A DNA stretch of 15,350 nt, from the NCBI GenBank assembly GCA_031289285.1, contig JAITPT010000269.1, positions 1 through 15,350 of the forward strand, given 5' to 3'. Numbering within the stretch: position 1 is the first letter of the stretch; each line of letters begins with the position of its first letter. The stretch comes from Puniceicoccales bacterium. Its GTDB lineage: Bacteria > Verrucomicrobiota > Verrucomicrobiia > Opitutales > UBA953. A program made the position numbers and the translations under genes. The notes beneath the pieces were generated by a model, which saw only the letters and a list, made by a program, of their open reading frames with translations, did no database searches and was not told the DNA's origin. Below are positions 7,696 through 13,669 of the stretch, in pieces.

Positions 7696-7897
7696 AGGAA
7701 GGAGGGAGAGGGGGAGGTCGCTGTTTTTGGCGCACCTGCAACAAAGCACCGCACAGGGCAAGATGATCGGATTGCCGAATGGTGGTGGCATTGTGCTTTG
7801 CTACAATCCTGCCCATACGATGCAGAACGTGGGGCGAAGGAAAGTTTTTGGGAAGTGCATTGAAGTCAAGTGGAAAAAATGGCTGCCTTTTAATTCG

Positions 7898-7953
7898 AGC
7901 GCGATAAATGGGGCAAATATTGTCCGAGTTGTAAGTGCATGATTTATCGTGCA
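7898..7953. repeat. Stem-loop in copy A of the 314-bp unit
   Basis: AGCGCGATAAAT pairs with ATTTATCGTGCA across a 32-nt loop. Relative to copy B the right arm has one change that keeps a G-T wobble and one that breaks the outermost pair. Confidence 0.6.
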
Positions 7954-8208
7954 TTTGAGAGGCAGATGCCTACTTCCCTCTCCTGCTTCCCCTCCCCCTC
8001 CTTTTACCTCCCCCTCCCCTCTCTCCGAATAATTAGACAGACTAAAGATTTTTGCCATTGGGCCACTGGGGGCGAGATTATCGGGTTGTCGAATGGTGGT
8101 GGTGTGCTCCGCTGCAATCTTGCCCTGCGATGCAGAACGTAGGGCGAAGAAAAATTTTCGGGAAGTGCATTGAAGTCAAGTGGAAAAAATGGCTGCCTTT
8201 TTAATTCG

Positions 8209-8264
8209 AGCGCGATAAATGGGGAAAATATTGTCCGAGTTGTAAGTGCATGATTTATCGCGCT
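8209..8264. repeat. Perfect 12-bp stem-loop in copy B of the 314-bp unit
   Basis: AGCGCGATAAAT (8209-8220) and ATTTATCGCGCT (8253-8264) are perfect reverse complements around a 32-nt loop. The loop carries ATTGTCCGAGTTGTAAGTGC, conserved in copy A. It could be a structured transcript, a protein-binding site or an internal end of the element. Confidence 0.7.
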
Positions 8265-8452
8265 TTTGAGAGGCAGATGCCTACTTCCCTCTCCTGCTTC
8301 CCCTCCCCCTCCTTTTACCCTCCCCTCCCCTCTCTCCGAATAATTAGCCAGACTAAAGATTTTTGCCATTGGGCCACTGGGACACCCGAAAATCTCGCCC
8401 CAGCGGGGCTTTGTAGGAGGAGGTGGCTTTTCCCCATGAGGCGTCTCCCTTC

Positions 8453-8833
8453 GCATCGAAAGCGGTGTCGGCGGGTGCGGATGTGAACTCCGCACACTCT
8501 GCCACGGCACTTCAAAAGTGAGGTGCGCAGCCAGCCCACGACGGACAAAAATCGGGAGTCAAAGGAAAAAAGCGTCTGACACTTTATTGCTTCTGGGGAG
8601 GGTGCATCCGCGAAAATGCTGTCGGCGGGTGCGGAGGTGAACTCCGCACACTCTGCCACGGCACTTCAAAAGTGAGGTGCGCAGCCAGCCCACGACGGAC
8701 AAAAATCGGGAGTCAAATGAAAAAAGCGTCTGACACTTTATTGCTTCTGAGGGGGGGGGGCTGCATCCGCGAAAGCGGTGTCGGCGGGCGCGGAGGTGAA
8801 CTCCGCACACTCTGCCTCGGCACTCCAAAAGGG
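8453..8833. repeat. Tandem repeat of about 155 bp, 2.4 copies
   Basis: Units at 8453-8603, 8604-8762 and a partial one at 8763-8833. Each starts near GCATC-CGAAA and contains GTCGGCGGG and a short hairpin, GCGGAG-GTGAA-CTCCGC (one arm base differs in unit 1). The first two units also share CACTTCAAAAGTG, ATCGGGAGTCAAA and GCGTCTGACACTTTATTGC. The copies are nearly identical, but unit 2 ends in a G10 run (8751-8760). Apparent ORFs run through on both strands without family features, so I regard it as non-coding. Confidence 0.9.
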
Positions 8834-8869
8834 CGCAAGGGCGACTCGAGCGGAACCACCGAGGACAAG

Positions 8870-8983
8870 CCCCCCCCCGCCTTCCCCGCATCTTCCCTGC
8901 ACCTTTCCTGCCTCTTCCCCGCCTTCCCTGCCTCTTTCCCGCCTCCCTTCCCCTCCTTCCATCTCCTTCCCTCTTTTCTTCTT
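8870..8983. repeat. Long pyrimidine tract
   Basis: About 114 bp almost purely C and T on the plus strand, with motifs such as CTTCCCTGCCTCTTTCCCGC and CCCTCCTTCC. It resembles the shorter pyrimidine tracts at about 7976-8032 and 8285-8337. It could adopt triplex or other non-B DNA. No gene. Confidence 0.75.
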
Positions 8984-8986
8984 AAA

Positions 8987-9014
8987 ACACAAAAACCCGC
9001 CGGTGAGGGCGGGT
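8987..9014 (-). terminator. Intrinsic terminator of the tRNA-Lys gene
   Basis: On the minus strand ACCCGCC, loop CTCACC, GGCGGGT is followed by TTTTG and more T-rich sequence. It begins 10 bp after the tRNA 3' end, in the correct orientation. Confidence 0.85.
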
Positions 9015-9023
9015 GTTGTGAAT

Positions 9024-9099
<76 letters not shown>

Positions 9100-9112
9100 A
9101 TAAAAGAGAAGC

Positions 9113-9127
9113 GCGGCACTGTGCCGC
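9113..9127. repeat. 15-bp perfect palindrome upstream of tRNA-Lys
   Basis: GCGGCAC-T-GTGCCGC lies 14 bp upstream of the tRNA 5' end, between the divergent tRNA-Lys and argJ genes. This position would overlap the core promoter of the tRNA gene. It could be an operator or a REP-type palindrome; the function is not shown by sequence. Confidence 0.55.
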
Positions 9128-9204
9128 CTCCACCACAGAACGCAAGCATTTTTTTAACTTTTTTTGCGGCGGGAAAATGCGGCAGGATTTTTCGCTTTGC
9201 CCGC

Positions 9205-9221
9205 GCCACCGCCACCGCCAC
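9205..9221 (+). repeat. Short GCCACC array in the argJ leader
   Basis: Nearly three copies of GCCACC end 13 bp before the argJ start. It is the same hexamer in the same sense orientation as the array before the fucosidase start (1496-1534). No Shine-Dalgarno accompanies it. Confidence 0.7.
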
Positions 9222-9234
9222 ATTGCGCGGCTTC

Positions 9235-10545
9235 ATGTCGCCCGCATACTTCGCATCCGCCGCCGAACACCGCGCTTGGCTCGCCACACAAGCCGCCCTG
9301 CCAAAAGGTTTTCGCACCGGAGTCACACGTCTCAATTTCACTCCGGCAGAAGCCCCCAAGCCCGCCGCAATGACACTCACGCTCATCGCGCTTGACAAAC
9401 CGACGCGAGACTTCGCCGCCGTGTTCACCAAGAACGCATTCCCCGGCGCGCCCGTCATCGTTGGTCGCTATCGGCTCTCATCGGCGACACTCGGCGCGAT
9501 ACTCGTGAACAACAAGGTCTCCAATGTCTGTGCGCCCGGCGGCGTAGAGACTGCCGAGCGGATTTGCTCGGAAACGGCGCGGCTGCTCGGTCTCGCGCCG
9601 GAGCAAGTGCTGCCGTCCTCGACAGGCGTCATCGGTTGGCGTTTGCCCGCTGCGGAGATGATTGCCGCGCTGCCCCGCGCCGTCGAGTCGCTCGAGACGG
9701 GCACCGCGTTGACCGCTGCCGAGGGGATTGTCACCACCGACCTTTATCCGAAAATCCGCCGCGCCGATTTGCGGGGCGGGAGCATCGTGGCGGTGGGAAA
9801 AGGCGCGGGGATGATTGAGCCGAACTTGGCGACCATGCTCGTCTATGTGCTCACCGACATCGCCGTGCCGCGCGAAGTGTTGCGCCCGATGTTGACGCGG
9901 GTCGCTGGCGAGACCTTCAACTCCATCAGCATTGATAGCGACACGAGCACGTCGGACACGGTGGCGTTGCTCTCCTCGGGGCACGTCCCGTGTCCCAACG
10001 AGGCGGAGTTCGAGGCGGCGTTGACACAGGTTTGCCGTGAGCTTGCGGAAGACATCGTGCGCAACGGCGAAGGCGTCCACCACGTCGTCCGCGTGAAGGT
10101 TTCCGGTGCGCCCGCGCCCGCCGCTGCCCGTGCGCTCGGCAAAGCGGTCGTGAACGCGCCGCTCTTCAAATGCGCGGTGGCGGGAAACGACCCGAATGTG
10201 GGGCGCCTTGTGCAGGCAATCGGCAAACACCTTGGCGTGGTCGCGCCGGGAGCCGACCTCTCGCGCTTGCGCGTGAGCATGGGCGGCGTGGAGATTTTTG
10301 CGGACGGCGTGTTTCTGCTCAATCCGGCCACCGAGGAAAAATTGGTAGCGCACCTGCGCCGTGCCGAGATGTATTCGAGTGCGCCGGACGCCGATGGTTT
10401 TTACGCGCCGCGTATTTCGTATCCGCCGCACCGCCACGTCGTAGATGTCGGCATCGCCGTCGGTCTGGGTGCAGGGGAAGCCACGGTGTTCGGCTCCGAC
10501 CTCACCCACGAGTATATCAGCGAAAACGCCGATTACCGCAGCTGA
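9235..10545 (+). CDS. argJ: Bifunctional glutamate N-acetyltransferase/amino-acid acetyltransferase (ArgJ)
   Basis: 436 residues. ArgJ transfers acetyl from N-acetylornithine to glutamate in cyclic arginine biosynthesis; bifunctional types also use acetyl-CoA. The precursor cleaves itself before the nucleophilic Thr in KGAGMIEPNLATML: Ala199/Thr200. The oxyanion-hole segment SSTGVIG (128-134) is present, as are GNDPNVGR (317-324) and the C-terminal signature DLTHEYISENADYRS. Whether it is mono- or bifunctional cannot be read from sequence. The start at 9235 gives the normal length; the frame extends upstream into the tRNA and is noise there. Odd: the usual NSGNANA-type segment reads VNNKVSNVCAPGG (91-103). 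It converges on uvrB with a 43-bp gap. Confidence 0.96.
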   Translation: MSPAYFASAAEHRAWLATQAALPKGFRTGVTRLNFTPAEAPKPAAMTLTLIALDKPTRDFAAVFTKNAFPGAPVIVGRYRLSSATLGAILVNNKVSNVCAPGGVETAERICSETARLLGLAPEQVLPSSTGVIGWRLPAAEMIAALPRAVESLETGTALTAAEGIVTTDLYPKIRRADLRGGSIVAVGKGAGMIEPNLATMLVYVLTDIAVPREVLRPMLTRVAGETFNSISIDSDTSTSDTVALLSSGHVPCPNEAEFEAALTQVCRELAEDIVRNGEGVHHVVRVKVSGAPAPAAARALGKAVVNAPLFKCAVAGNDPNVGRLVQAIGKHLGVVAPGADLSRLRVSMGGVEIFADGVFLLNPATEEKLVAHLRRAEMYSSAPDADGFYAPRISYPPHRHVVDVGIAVGLGAGEATVFGSDLTHEYISENADYRS

Positions 10546-10588
10546 GGCAAACGCGACGGCGCGGCGCAACGTTCGCGTCGGCGCGGCA

Positions 10589-12646
10589 CTACTTCGTGCG
10601 GCGGCGGCTTTTTTTGTAAGTGAAGCCGCGCTGATTTTTTCCGGCTTTTGCGTCGCCCTTCAAAATCGAAATTTGGTCGCGCAGCAAAGCCGCCCGCTCG
10701 AACTCCAAGTTGTCGGACGCCCGTAGCATCTCCTCTTCTAACTCCGCCACGACTGCCGCCGTGTCGCCGTCTTCGGCAAACAAATTGCCAAGTGCTTTTG
10801 CGTCCTCGCCCTCGTCGCCGTCGTTAGGCAGCAGGCTCGCTTGCACGGGGCGCTCGACGCCGCGCGGGGTGATGCCGTTGGCCTTGTTGTGGGCGAGTTG
10901 GCGTTCTCGCCGCAGGGCAGTCACCGCCAGTGCGCGCGTGAGCGAGTTGGTCATCACGTCGGCGTAGAGGATGACGCGCCCGTGGATGTGTCGCGCCGCA
11001 CGCCCCGCTGTCTGGATGATGCTCGTCTCGCTGCGCAAGAAGCCCTCCTTGTCGGCGTCGAGGATGCCTACGAGGCAAACCTCCGGCAGGTCGAGACCTT
11101 CGCGCAGGAGGTTGACGCCGATGAGCACGTCGAAGCGTCCCTCGCGTAGGCGTCGTAGGATTTCGACGCGCTCGATGGCGTCTATGTCGGAGTGCAGGTA
11201 TTCGACGCGCAGCCCTGCCCCGCGCATAAACTCGGCGAGGTCTTCGCTCATGCGTTTGGTGAGGGTGGTGACGAGCACGCGCCCGCCCGACTCGGCGGCG
11301 GCGCGTGCTTCGCCGATGAGGTCTTCCACCTGCCCCTTTATCGGGCGCACCTCCATCTCGGGGTCGAGCAAACCGGTCGGGCGGATGATTTGCTCGGCGA
11401 CGACGGCGCTCATCTCAAGTTCGCGCGGCGCGGGCGTCGCAGAGACGAAGAGCGTTTGCCCCGTGGCGGCGTCAAACTCTTCGGGGCGTAGCGGGCGGTT
11501 CTCGAGCGCGGAGGGGAGGCGGAAACCGAACTCGACGAGGCGCTCTTTGCGCGAGCGGTCGCCATGCGACATGCCGCCAATCTGTGGGAAGGTGACGTGG
11601 CTCTCGTCAATGAAGACGATGAAGTCCTGCGGAAAAAAATCGAGCAGGCACCACGGGCGCTGCCCGGGTTTGCGTCCGCCGATGTGCATGGAGTAGTTCT
11701 CGACGCCTTGGCAAATGCCCGTCTCGCGCAAAAGCTCGAGGTCATATTCGGTGCGCATACGGATGCGCTGGGCTTCGAGCAGGCGGTCTTTTTTTTCAAA
11801 ATAAGCGACCCGCTCTTCCAGCTCGGCGCGGATGGCGGTGAGGGCGTTTTCCATGCGAGCGGGGTGGACGATGTATTGCGTGGCAGGATACAAATCGAAG
11901 TGCGCAAGACGCTCGCCAGCGCGCCCCGTAAGCGGGTCAAGCTCGCGCAGGCTCTCGATTTCGTCGCCCCAAAACTCTACGCGCAGGGCGTTCTCTTTGT
12001 AGGCCGGGTAGATGTCCACGACGTCGCCACGCACGCGGAAGTCGCAACGCTCAAACTTGATTTCGTTACGCTGATAGAGGTTGGCGACGAGTTTTTCTAA
12101 GAGGGTGTCGCGACGCATGGGAAGACCGGGGCGAAGCTGGATGGCCATGTCTTTGAAGTCGTCGGGCGAGCCGAGGCCGTAGATGCAAGAGACGCTGGCG
12201 ACGACGATGACATCGCGGCGCGAGAGCAGCGCGGAGCTGGCAGCGATGCGCAGGCGCTCGATGTCGTCGTTGATGGCGGAGTCTTTTTCGATGTAGGTGT
12301 CGGTCTGCGGGATGTAGGCCTCGGGCTGGTAGTAGTCGTAGTAGCTGATGAAATACTCGACGGCGTTCTTCGGAAAAAAGTTTTTGAACTCGGAGTAAAG
12401 CTGGGCGGCGAGCGTCTTGTTGTGCGAGATGACGAGGGCCGGGCGTTGGAGACGCTGGATGACACTCGCCATCGTGAAGGTCTTGCCCGAGCCAGTGACG
12501 CCGAGGAGCGTCTGGTGCTTGTGGCCAGCGAGAAAGGATTTCACGAGGGTCTCTATGGCCTGCGGCTGGTCGCCCGCTGGCGCGTAGTCCGAGACGAGAT
12601 GGAAGGGTTGGTGGTCGGGGATGTCTGGCAAAATCGTGTCGGGCAT
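10589..12646 (-). CDS. uvrB: Excinuclease ABC subunit B (UvrB)
   Basis: 685 residues (E. coli 673). UvrB is the DNA-loading, damage-verifying helicase-like subunit of nucleotide excision repair; it works with UvrA and UvrC in the cytoplasm. All hallmarks are visible: Walker A GVTGSGKT (49-56), the beta-hairpin YYDYYQPEAYIPQTDTYIEK (102-121), the Walker B/DESH box FIDESH (345-350), helicase motif TLFVSATPAP (398-407), the late helicase motifs LLREGLDLPEV and SIIQTAGRAARH, and a C-terminal UVR domain (about 634-665), followed by a basic tail KKSRRRTK. I chose the ATG at 12646; the open frame upstream lacks family similarity. No Shine-Dalgarno. It is divergent from the ribbon-helix-helix/H1 gene; no certain SOS box was identified in the 235-bp gap. 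Confidence 0.98.
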   Translation of the reverse strand: MPDTILPDIPDHQPFHLVSDYAPAGDQPQAIETLVKSFLAGHKHQTLLGVTGSGKTFTMASVIQRLQRPALVISHNKTLAAQLYSEFKNFFPKNAVEYFISYYDYYQPEAYIPQTDTYIEKDSAINDDIERLRIAASSALLSRRDVIVVASVSCIYGLGSPDDFKDMAIQLRPGLPMRRDTLLEKLVANLYQRNEIKFERCDFRVRGDVVDIYPAYKENALRVEFWGDEIESLRELDPLTGRAGERLAHFDLYPATQYIVHPARMENALTAIRAELEERVAYFEKKDRLLEAQRIRMRTEYDLELLRETGICQGVENYSMHIGGRKPGQRPWCLLDFFPQDFIVFIDESHVTFPQIGGMSHGDRSRKERLVEFGFRLPSALENRPLRPEEFDAATGQTLFVSATPAPRELEMSAVVAEQIIRPTGLLDPEMEVRPIKGQVEDLIGEARAAAESGGRVLVTTLTKRMSEDLAEFMRGAGLRVEYLHSDIDAIERVEILRRLREGRFDVLIGVNLLREGLDLPEVCLVGILDADKEGFLRSETSIIQTAGRAARHIHGRVILYADVMTNSLTRALAVTALRRERQLAHNKANGITPRGVERPVQASLLPNDGDEGEDAKALGNLFAEDGDTAAVVAELEEEMLRASDNLEFERAALLRDQISILKGDAKAGKNQRGFTYKKSRRRTK

Positions 12647-12793
12647 TGGCGGAAAAACGGTTGTCGCCCCAAGAAACGGCGGGCGCGGCGCGGCGCAATC
12701 TCGAAAGGCGGCGATGACGGTGGCGACGGCGTGTAGCACGGCGACGCGGGGTCGTGTATCCGGTTTCCCAATACAGGAGGCAGACCGAAAAAA

Positions 12794-12859
12794 ATGCGGT
12801 TTTCGAGTTTACAAGACTCGCCTCTCGCTCAACCTCCCGCGCCTGACGCCACCACCTGA
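12794..12859 (+). CDS. Possible 21-residue leader peptide
   Basis: An ATG at 12794 opens 21 codons (start MRFSSLQDSPLAQ) ending in TGA, 22 bp before the next gene. An AGGAGG sequence lies at 12775-12780, 13 bases ahead, a rather long spacing. Shine-Dalgarno motifs are otherwise nearly absent in the window, which makes it noticeable. There is no homology or codon evidence. It could equally be chance in an untranslated leader. Confidence 0.2.
   Translation: MRFSSLQDSPLAQPPAPDATT
12804..12820. promoter_or_regulatory. Candidate operator: inverted repeat CGAGT-N7-ACTCG
   Basis: A perfect 5-7-5 inverted repeat in the gap between divergent uvrB and the ribbon-helix-helix/H1 gene. It could be an autoregulatory site or a damage-response operator. 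Arms of this length arise by chance fairly often, so the call is weak. Confidence 0.2.
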
Positions 12860-12881
12860 CACGAACCACCCACCAAGCACG

Positions 12882-13559
12882 ATGCCAGTACGATCCAGAG
12901 AAACATTAGCCCGCTACGCATTCACCATTGCTCTCCCCGAAGAAGCGCTCGCGCTTCTCGAGCTCTACCGTGAGCAACACGGCTTCCAGACCATCACCAG
13001 TGTGCTCCGCCACGCGATCCGCATTTTCGACTACTCCACGCTCGGCAAAGTATCTTTCCGCGCCATGCCCCAAGTGTCCGTGCGTCTCGGCGAGAAGACA
13101 CGCGACAAGCTCACTCGCCATGCGATACGCACAGGTATCACCGTGGCCGACATCATCCGGACAGCGCTTCAAGCGTTGCCGGTCACACCAACGCCAAACA
13201 AGGAGAAACCCAATATGGCAGACACCAAGAAAAAGACCCCGGCGCAAGCCGCAGCGGTGCCCGTAAAAAAGGCACCCGAAAAAAAGGCGACGCCCCCCGC
13301 GCCAGTGCCCGCGAAAGCGGCAGCACCCGCAAAGAAGCCCGCCGCAAAGCCGACACCTGCGAAAGCGGTGCCCGCGAAACCAGCACCCGCGAAGCCGACC
13401 CCCGCGAAGGCGGTGCCGGCGAAAAAGCCCGCCGTGAAAGCGGCACCCGCGCCGGCCCCCAAGCCGGAGCCGAAGCCCGCCCCCGCAAAGGCGGTCCCCG
13501 CGAAGAAGCCCATCGCAAAGGCGCTTCCCCCGCAAAAATCCCCGACGAAAAAAAAGTAG
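12882..13559 (+). CDS. Double ribbon-helix-helix-like protein with histone-H1-like Lys/Ala/Pro tail
   Basis: 225 residues, family not recognised as a whole. Residues about 11-48 (strand AFTIALPEE, helices ALALLELYREQHG and TITSVLRHAIRIF) and 62-99 (strand QVSVRLGEK, helices TRDKLTRHAIRTG and TVADIIRTALQAL) both look like ribbon-helix-helix units. Residues about 115-225 form a low-complexity Lys/Ala/Pro tail (repeated AKAVPAKKPA) like bacterial histone H1-like or AlgP-type tails. The whole suggests a nucleoid-associated or DNA-binding regulator: specific binding from the N-terminal part, non-specific from the tail. I chose the ATG at 12882 because upstream in-frame sequence lacks domain character. 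There is no Shine-Dalgarno here, but a strong one inside the gene (see 13200). A bidirectional terminator follows. Confidence 0.8.
   Translation: MPVRSRETLARYAFTIALPEEALALLELYREQHGFQTITSVLRHAIRIFDYSTLGKVSFRAMPQVSVRLGEKTRDKLTRHAIRTGITVADIIRTALQALPVTPTPNKEKPNMADTKKKTPAQAAAVPVKKAPEKKATPPAPVPAKAAAPAKKPAAKPTPAKAVPAKPAPAKPTPAKAVPAKKPAVKAAPAPAPKPEPKPAPAKAVPAKKPIAKALPPQKSPTKKK
13200..13205 (+). promoter_or_regulatory. Strong internal Shine-Dalgarno (AAGGAG) within the ribbon-helix-helix/H1 frame
   Basis: AAGGAG stands 9 bases before the in-frame ATG at 13215. The called starts elsewhere in this window have no such motif. It marks the junction between the ribbon-helix-helix part and the H1-like tail, exactly where a separate tail protein would begin. 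Confidence 0.6.
13215..13559 (+). CDS. Probable internally initiated histone-H1-like protein
   Basis: Same frame as the 12882 gene, starting at its Met112: MADTKKKTPAQ..., 114 residues. It is composed almost wholly of Lys, Ala, Pro, Thr and Val, like free-standing bacterial histone H1-like proteins. An optimal AAGGAG with 9-base spacing precedes it. Either the locus makes two products from one frame (a full-length regulator and a tail-only DNA compactor), or two formerly separate genes became fused by loss of a stop codon. The sequence cannot tell these apart. Strongly positive charge; no signal peptide or membrane segment. Confidence 0.5.
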   Translation: MADTKKKTPAQAAAVPVKKAPEKKATPPAPVPAKAAAPAKKPAAKPTPAKAVPAKPAPAKPTPAKAVPAKKPAVKAAPAPAPKPEPKPAPAKAVPAKKPIAKALPPQKSPTKKK

Positions 13560-13570
13560 CCGGATACCAC

Positions 13571-13613
13571 AAAAAAATCGGCCCGCCTCGGTAACACCGG
13601 AGCGGGTCGTTTT
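13571..13613. terminator. Bidirectional terminator between the H1-like gene and prs
   Basis: Arms CCCGCCTCGG (13582-13591) and CCGGAGCGGG (13597-13606) form a stem with a central mismatch and loop TAACA. On the minus strand it is followed by seven T (complement of 13571-13577), serving prs. On the plus strand it is followed by GTTTT, serving the H1-like gene 12 bp upstream. Confidence 0.8.
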
Positions 13614-13669
13614 CTTGGCGGCAGCAGCAGCGGCACGTAGCCGCCCGTCGCCACCCGCCGCGCCACTAC

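Larger units (their letters stand above)
7757..8381. repeat. Two tandem copies of a 314-bp unit
   Basis: Copy A is 7757-8070 and copy B is 8071-8381. Both contain GAAGTCAAGTGGAAAAAATG, ATTGTCCGAGTTGTAAGTG, a pyrimidine tract beginning CTTCCCTCTCCTGC, and end with GCCATTGGGCCACTGGG. Copies differ by scattered substitutions and small indels, so the duplication is not brand new. Open frames across the units are low-complexity and change between copies, so I call no gene. Confidence 0.9.
7735..8420. mobile_element. Non-autonomous MITE-like element with 35-bp terminal inverted repeats
   Basis: The left end (7735-7770) begins CCTGCAACAAAGCACCGC and ends GATGATCGG. The reverse complement of the right end (8386-8420) begins CCTCCTACAAAGCCCCGC and ends GAGATTTTCGG, so the two ends form imperfect terminal inverted repeats of about 35 bp. 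Between them lie two tandem copies of a 314-bp unit. No transposase or credible ORF is inside. A left end of the same type recurs at 14808-14842 with part of the internal unit, so the sequence is dispersed. No clear target-site duplication was identified by eye. It could be a MITE or a large REP-like intergenic repeat. Confidence 0.6.

Noticed and set aside
7481..7954. Long Pro/Thr-rich upstream extension of kduI
   Set aside because: The Pro-Thr-Pro repeat is merely the 9-bp array read through; KduI length and its N-terminus fit the ATG at 7480.
8004..8510. Minus-strand frame of 168 codons across the repeat element
   Set aside because: It runs through the 314-bp unit and the terminal repeat, and its other copy has different frames; low-complexity, not a credible protein.
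7757..8833. CRISPR array
   Set aside because: Repeats are long (155-314 bp), directly adjacent without unique spacers, and no cas gene is present.
10546..10588. Terminator between convergent argJ and uvrB
   Set aside because: GC-rich partial inverted repeats exist (ACGCG/CGCGT) but no convincing stem with a T-tract.
12621..12881. Longer N-terminus for the ribbon-helix-helix/H1 protein, starting inside uvrB
   Set aside because: The extra 87 residues are Arg/Pro-rich without domain character and would overlap the uvrB start.
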